Below are positions 61,063 to 64,000 of a stretch of 64,000 nucleotides of DNA, in pieces. Where the stretch lies: the NCBI RefSeq assembly GCF_013141765.1, contig NZ_WHOD01000049.1, forward strand, positions 124,001 through 188,000, in the 5' to 3' direction. The notes under the pieces were generated by a model. The model was not told the DNA's origin and made no database searches. It saw nothing but the letters and a program-made list of their open reading frames with translations. The translations under genes were made by a program, and so were the position numbers. The DNA comes from Paenibacillus foliorum. GTDB taxonomy: Bacteria; Bacillota; Bacilli; Paenibacillales; NBRC-103111. Positions within the stretch are counted from its first letter, which is position 1. Every line of letters starts with the position of its first letter.

Positions 61063-62934
61063 ATGTATGGGCTGCAGATCATTACAAGCTTAGCGCGAAA
61101 TTTTGCGGATATTGCCTTTTTCATCATAGTAATTAACCGTTTGCATCCACATGTTATGCAGCTTTCTAAAAAGCTTCAACATGTTATCCTGGGTGCACTA
61201 TTTGGGATATCCAGTATTATTTCCATGCAAATTTCCGCTGCTGTTACAGACGGTGTTTTTTTGGATATGGAGACCATTGTGGTGGCAATGGCCGGAATTT
61301 ACGGGGGCTACCGCGCCGGGTTAATGGCAGCAGTAATCGCAGGGGGATATCGATATTTACTAGGAGGAATTGGTTGGGAGCCCGCTGTCTGGACCCTTAT
61401 TATCTGCGCGATGGTGGGTGTTATATGGAGAGAATTAGAGCAGCACAAAAAAATCTCATCCCTACTAATAAATCATTTATTATTCGGTGCCCTTATTGCC
61501 ATCGTAACCTTGGCTTGCAGCTTAGCACTTCCCACACCCATTGCTGTGTCCATTTTAACCTACTACTCTTTACCGCTAATGATCATCACTCCGATTGCTT
61601 CGGCAAGCTTTCGTTATTTCATCATAGAATGGCACAAGCCGACCTTGCTTAATCCGGAACTGGCTGCATCTAAGTCCAGTACCAACGCCTCGGCTGAACG
61701 GCTTCAGAACTACATGGATCAATCCGGGAAAACTGTGATTTGTATCATTCATATCATGAATTTCCAGCATAGCTATCCATTCGGTGAAGATCTGATAAAA
61801 GGAATGTGCAAACGAATCACAGCCCTGATTCCTCAAAGTTTTGTCACCCATATACGTGAAAATGAAATTATATGCAGCCTTTCGACATCTGAAGACTCGG
61901 AGCGTGTCCTTGCAGAGGCTGCAAAGATCCAGAATAAACTGTGCCAACCCTTAGTGATTCGAAATCGCACGATGCATCTCACCGTGAATTTAGGTATTGC
62001 GATACAGAAGCACACAGAGACAGCCGAAGTACTAATACATCATGCGGATATAGCTCTCCGCTGCACCAAAGAACAGGGACAGCCATCAATCATGATCTAT
62101 GATGTAAATCTATTGAAGAATCAGATACACCGCCTGAAGCTAGAAGAGGGACTACTGCAAGCCCTATCCAATGATGAGCTTGAGCTCCACTTCCAACCCC
62201 AATTTAATATACATTCGGGCAAAGTCCGCGGATTTGAAGCGCTTGTCCGCTGGCAGCATCCGAAGCTGGGTGCGGTTTCTCCTGGGGAATTCATCCCTAT
62301 TGCTGAAGAAAATGGAACCATCTTGCCCATCGGCTTATGGGTGCTGCGACGCGCTTGTGAGCTGTATCAAGAAATGCTGATGGTCCCTTTTCCTGAAGCC
62401 GTAATAAGTGTCAACATATCCGCATTGCAGCTTAATGACAGCTACTTTCCTAAGCATGTTTCGCAAATCTTATCAGAAACCGGCTTGCCACCCCATCTAC
62501 TTGAGCTTGAAATTACAGAAAGCATGCTTATCGCTTCCATTGATGCCGCTAACATCCGGCTGAAGGAGCTAACACAACTCGGAGTCCGTATCGCTTTGGA
62601 CGATTTCGGCACCGGCTATTCTTCACTTCATTATTTGAACCGGCTGCCGCTCCATTTGGTGAAGCTCGACAAATCATTTATCCGTGATATTTGTAAAAAT
62701 AACGAAGGCAGGATCACAGAATCGATCATCCGACTTGTTCAAGATCTTGATATTCAAGCCGTTGCAGAGGGGGTAGAATCTTACGACCAATTGTACCTGC
62801 TTAAAACATGGAAATGCGATATTGTTCAGGGCTTCCTTCTAAGCAAACCGCTTCGGGAACAAGAAATCGCTGCCTTTATTACCAAGCAGACATCTGTAGC
62901 TGAGAACGTTATTACCGCCTCATCCCACCCCTAG
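61063..62934 (+). CDS. membrane c-di-GMP phosphodiesterase: 5TM sensor, degenerate GGDEF, intact EAL
   Basis: A 623-aa protein. Residues 1-190 hold about six membrane segments of the LytS-type 5TM sensor fold (MAGIYGGYRAGLMAAVIAGG). Residues about 225-360 are a GGDEF-like domain with the signature lost (RENEI in place of GGDEF). Residues about 365-610 are a complete EAL domain: Glu392 (GFEALVRWQ), VSVNISALQL, LELEITES, DDFGTGYSSLHYLNRLP, KLDKSFI, AEGVES and VQGFLLSKPL. All key residues for c-di-GMP hydrolysis look present. GGGGGG lies about 10 nt before the ATG. It links membrane signalling to second-messenger control. Confidence 0.93.
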   Translation: MYGLQIITSLARNFADIAFFIIVINRLHPHVMQLSKKLQHVILGALFGISSIISMQISAAVTDGVFLDMETIVVAMAGIYGGYRAGLMAAVIAGGYRYLLGGIGWEPAVWTLIICAMVGVIWRELEQHKKISSLLINHLLFGALIAIVTLACSLALPTPIAVSILTYYSLPLMIITPIASASFRYFIIEWHKPTLLNPELAASKSSTNASAERLQNYMDQSGKTVICIIHIMNFQHSYPFGEDLIKGMCKRITALIPQSFVTHIRENEIICSLSTSEDSERVLAEAAKIQNKLCQPLVIRNRTMHLTVNLGIAIQKHTETAEVLIHHADIALRCTKEQGQPSIMIYDVNLLKNQIHRLKLEEGLLQALSNDELELHFQPQFNIHSGKVRGFEALVRWQHPKLGAVSPGEFIPIAEENGTILPIGLWVLRRACELYQEMLMVPFPEAVISVNISALQLNDSYFPKHVSQILSETGLPPHLLELEITESMLIASIDAANIRLKELTQLGVRIALDDFGTGYSSLHYLNRLPLHLVKLDKSFIRDICKNNEGRITESIIRLVQDLDIQAVAEGVESYDQLYLLKTWKCDIVQGFLLSKPLREQEIAAFITKQTSVAENVITASSHP

Positions 62935-62967
62935 CTTGATCTCAGCTTCAGAATGCTCCAAATAGAT

Positions 62968-64000
62968 TTAGAAAAAATCCAGTTCATCTTTGGTCAGAAG
63001 CTTGCCTGTTTTCAGAAGCTCATGCTTTACAGCTTGAAGAAGATGCTTCATAAGAATAGGTGTTCCTGCATCAGCCGCCAAGAAAGCAGCTGAAACCGCA
63101 ATATTTTTAATACCGCCACCCGCTATGGGGAATTTACTGGCTATCAGCTTGAAATCAACATCCTCCCCGATAGGTGCTTCCGCCGGAAACATAGAGCGCC
63201 ATATCTTCTCCCGATAATCTGCATCTGGAAATGGGAACTTAATGATGTAATTAATACGTCGAATAAAAGCATCATCAATATTTCCAAGCAGGTTGGTGGC
63301 AAGTACCGAAATGCCATCGTATTCCTCCATCTTTTGAAGCAAATACGCCGTTTCTATATTTGCATATTTATCATGGGAATCCTTTACCTCTGAACGCTTA
63401 CCAAATAACGCATCCGTCTCATCGAAGAACAAAATCGCATTACTAAGGCGGGCTTCATGAAATATTTCATGGAGATTTTTTTCCGTTTCCCCGATATATT
63501 TGCTTATCACCTGCGACAAGTCGATTTTGTAAAGCTCCAGCTGCAGCTCCTTCGCAACCACCTGCGCCGTCATCGTCTTCCCTGTTCCAGGGGGTCCAGC
63601 AAATAACATGCTCAACCCTTTGCCATAAGCCAGCTTACGCTCAAAGCCCCACTGTCCATAAACGATACTGCGGTATTTCATTTGGTTACATGCATTACGA
63701 AGCTGTTCCTTCTGCTCGCCTGGCAAAATAACGTCCTCCCAAGAATACTTGGAATGGATGCGAGAAGCTTTCTTCTCCAAGCGGTGCTGCACCTGCATGA
63801 AACACGCTTCATACAAGGCTTGCTCGTCTATGGCACCATAAGCCGCGATGCTCCTTACAGCTGGCATTCCAGCACCCGTCCATTCTGTAAAGCCTTGTGC
63901 TAGCGAGAAGGCTCGCCTAATTTGCCCCGCAGTGAATCGAAATTTATCGCCGATTATCCGCCAATCCACAGACATAGAAACGCCGAATTCAGCTGCGAGG
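62968..64000 (-). CDS. eCIS-type AAA+ ATPase (Afp15/Pvc15-like), 5' end off window
   Basis: The C-terminal part (343 codons visible) of an AAA+ ATPase; the frame is open to the window edge, so no start is assigned. Walker A is GPPGTGKT, Walker B is ILFFDETDALFG, sensor 1 reads SVLATNLLGNIDDAF, and RRINYIIKFPFPDADYREKI carries the arginine finger. The upstream part (FRFTAGQIRRAFSLAQGF, KKASRIHSKYSWEDVILPGE) is typical of Pvc15-like proteins, which act in assembly or disassembly of the injection machine. It ends 33 nt from the phosphodiesterase stop, in convergent orientation. Confidence 0.88.
   Translation of the reverse strand, partial: LAAEFGVSMSVDWRIIGDKFRFTAGQIRRAFSLAQGFTEWTGAGMPAVRSIAAYGAIDEQALYEACFMQVQHRLEKKASRIHSKYSWEDVILPGEQKEQLRNACNQMKYRSIVYGQWGFERKLAYGKGLSMLFAGPPGTGKTMTAQVVAKELQLELYKIDLSQVISKYIGETEKNLHEIFHEARLSNAILFFDETDALFGKRSEVKDSHDKYANIETAYLLQKMEEYDGISVLATNLLGNIDDAFIRRINYIIKFPFPDADYREKIWRSMFPAEAPIGEDVDFKLIASKFPIAGGGIKNIAVSAAFLAADAGTPILMKHLLQAVKHELLKTGKLLTKDELDFF

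Overview
The window looks like a chromosome segment of a low-to-mid-GC, endospore-type Gram-positive, most likely Paenibacillus or a close relative. This is an inference from several signs: strong AGGAGG-type ribosome sites, frequent GTG/TTG starts, a 'stalk' (copper-amine-oxidase N-like) domain, a SpoIIE/SpoIIAA/SpoIIAB-type partner-switch operon, and a GC-rich palindromic intergenic element. No rRNA, tRNA, CRISPR array or insertion sequence was seen.

The dominant feature is an extracellular contractile injection system (eCIS), a phage-tail-like machine, encoded on the minus strand from about 53.7 kb down to 30.2 kb. In transcription order it reads: DUF4255 protein, Ig-like/unknown protein, sheath, tube, tail-assembly protein with CxxC, DUF6760 protein, second tube protein, an 1841-aa low-complexity protein, LysM tail protein, gpD-like hub, gpV-like spike, gp25 baseplate wedge, baseplate J protein, (an intruding GNAT acetyltransferase with a palindromic repeat), second baseplate J protein, tail protein I with an N-terminal propeller-like half, and a conserved 550-aa protein. 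The eCIS-type AAA+ ATPase is at the right edge (62.97 to >64.0 kb). It is separated from the structural operon by a signalling block: a chemoreceptor, a hybrid histidine kinase, an OmpR-type regulator and a c-di-GMP phosphodiesterase. Likely satellites lie to the left: a PAAR-like DUF4280 spike tip beside a membrane MORN-repeat protein (17.4-19.6 kb), and a DUF4157 HExxH protein with six 66-bp repeats (3.8-4.8 kb). No terminase, capsid, holin or lysin was found, so this is not a prophage. No tail fibre, obvious tape measure or obvious toxin domain is visible.

From 0 to 3.7 kb are a truncated chemoreceptor, a LysR regulator, a hidden 58-aa gene, a nitroreductase and a Gln-rich protein. From 3.8 to 21 kb lies a mostly minus-strand block of signalling and envelope genes. 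It holds the DUF4157 protein, a GAF/PP2C phosphatase with STAS and anti-sigma kinase partners, and an MFS-HEAT-cNMP fusion. It also holds a propeller/HAMP protein with a degenerate class III cyclase domain, a TolC-like coiled-coil protein with a stalk domain, the PAAR and MORN genes, an AIM24 protein and a coiled-coil membrane protein.

From 21 to 30.2 kb is an AT-richer accessory stretch of small enzymes, mostly on the plus strand: GNAT, alcohol dehydrogenase, isochorismatase-like, two Nudix (one fused to GrpB), APH-like kinase, GyrI-like, methyltransferase, MetF-like, cupin and zinc-dependent phospholipase-like. It also holds a truncated HAD gene and tiny membrane proteins.

Two eCIS genes (DUF4255 and DUF6760) lack a normal start codon at the point where homology and ribosome-site position put the start. 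This is either an assembly error or deliberate translational damping.
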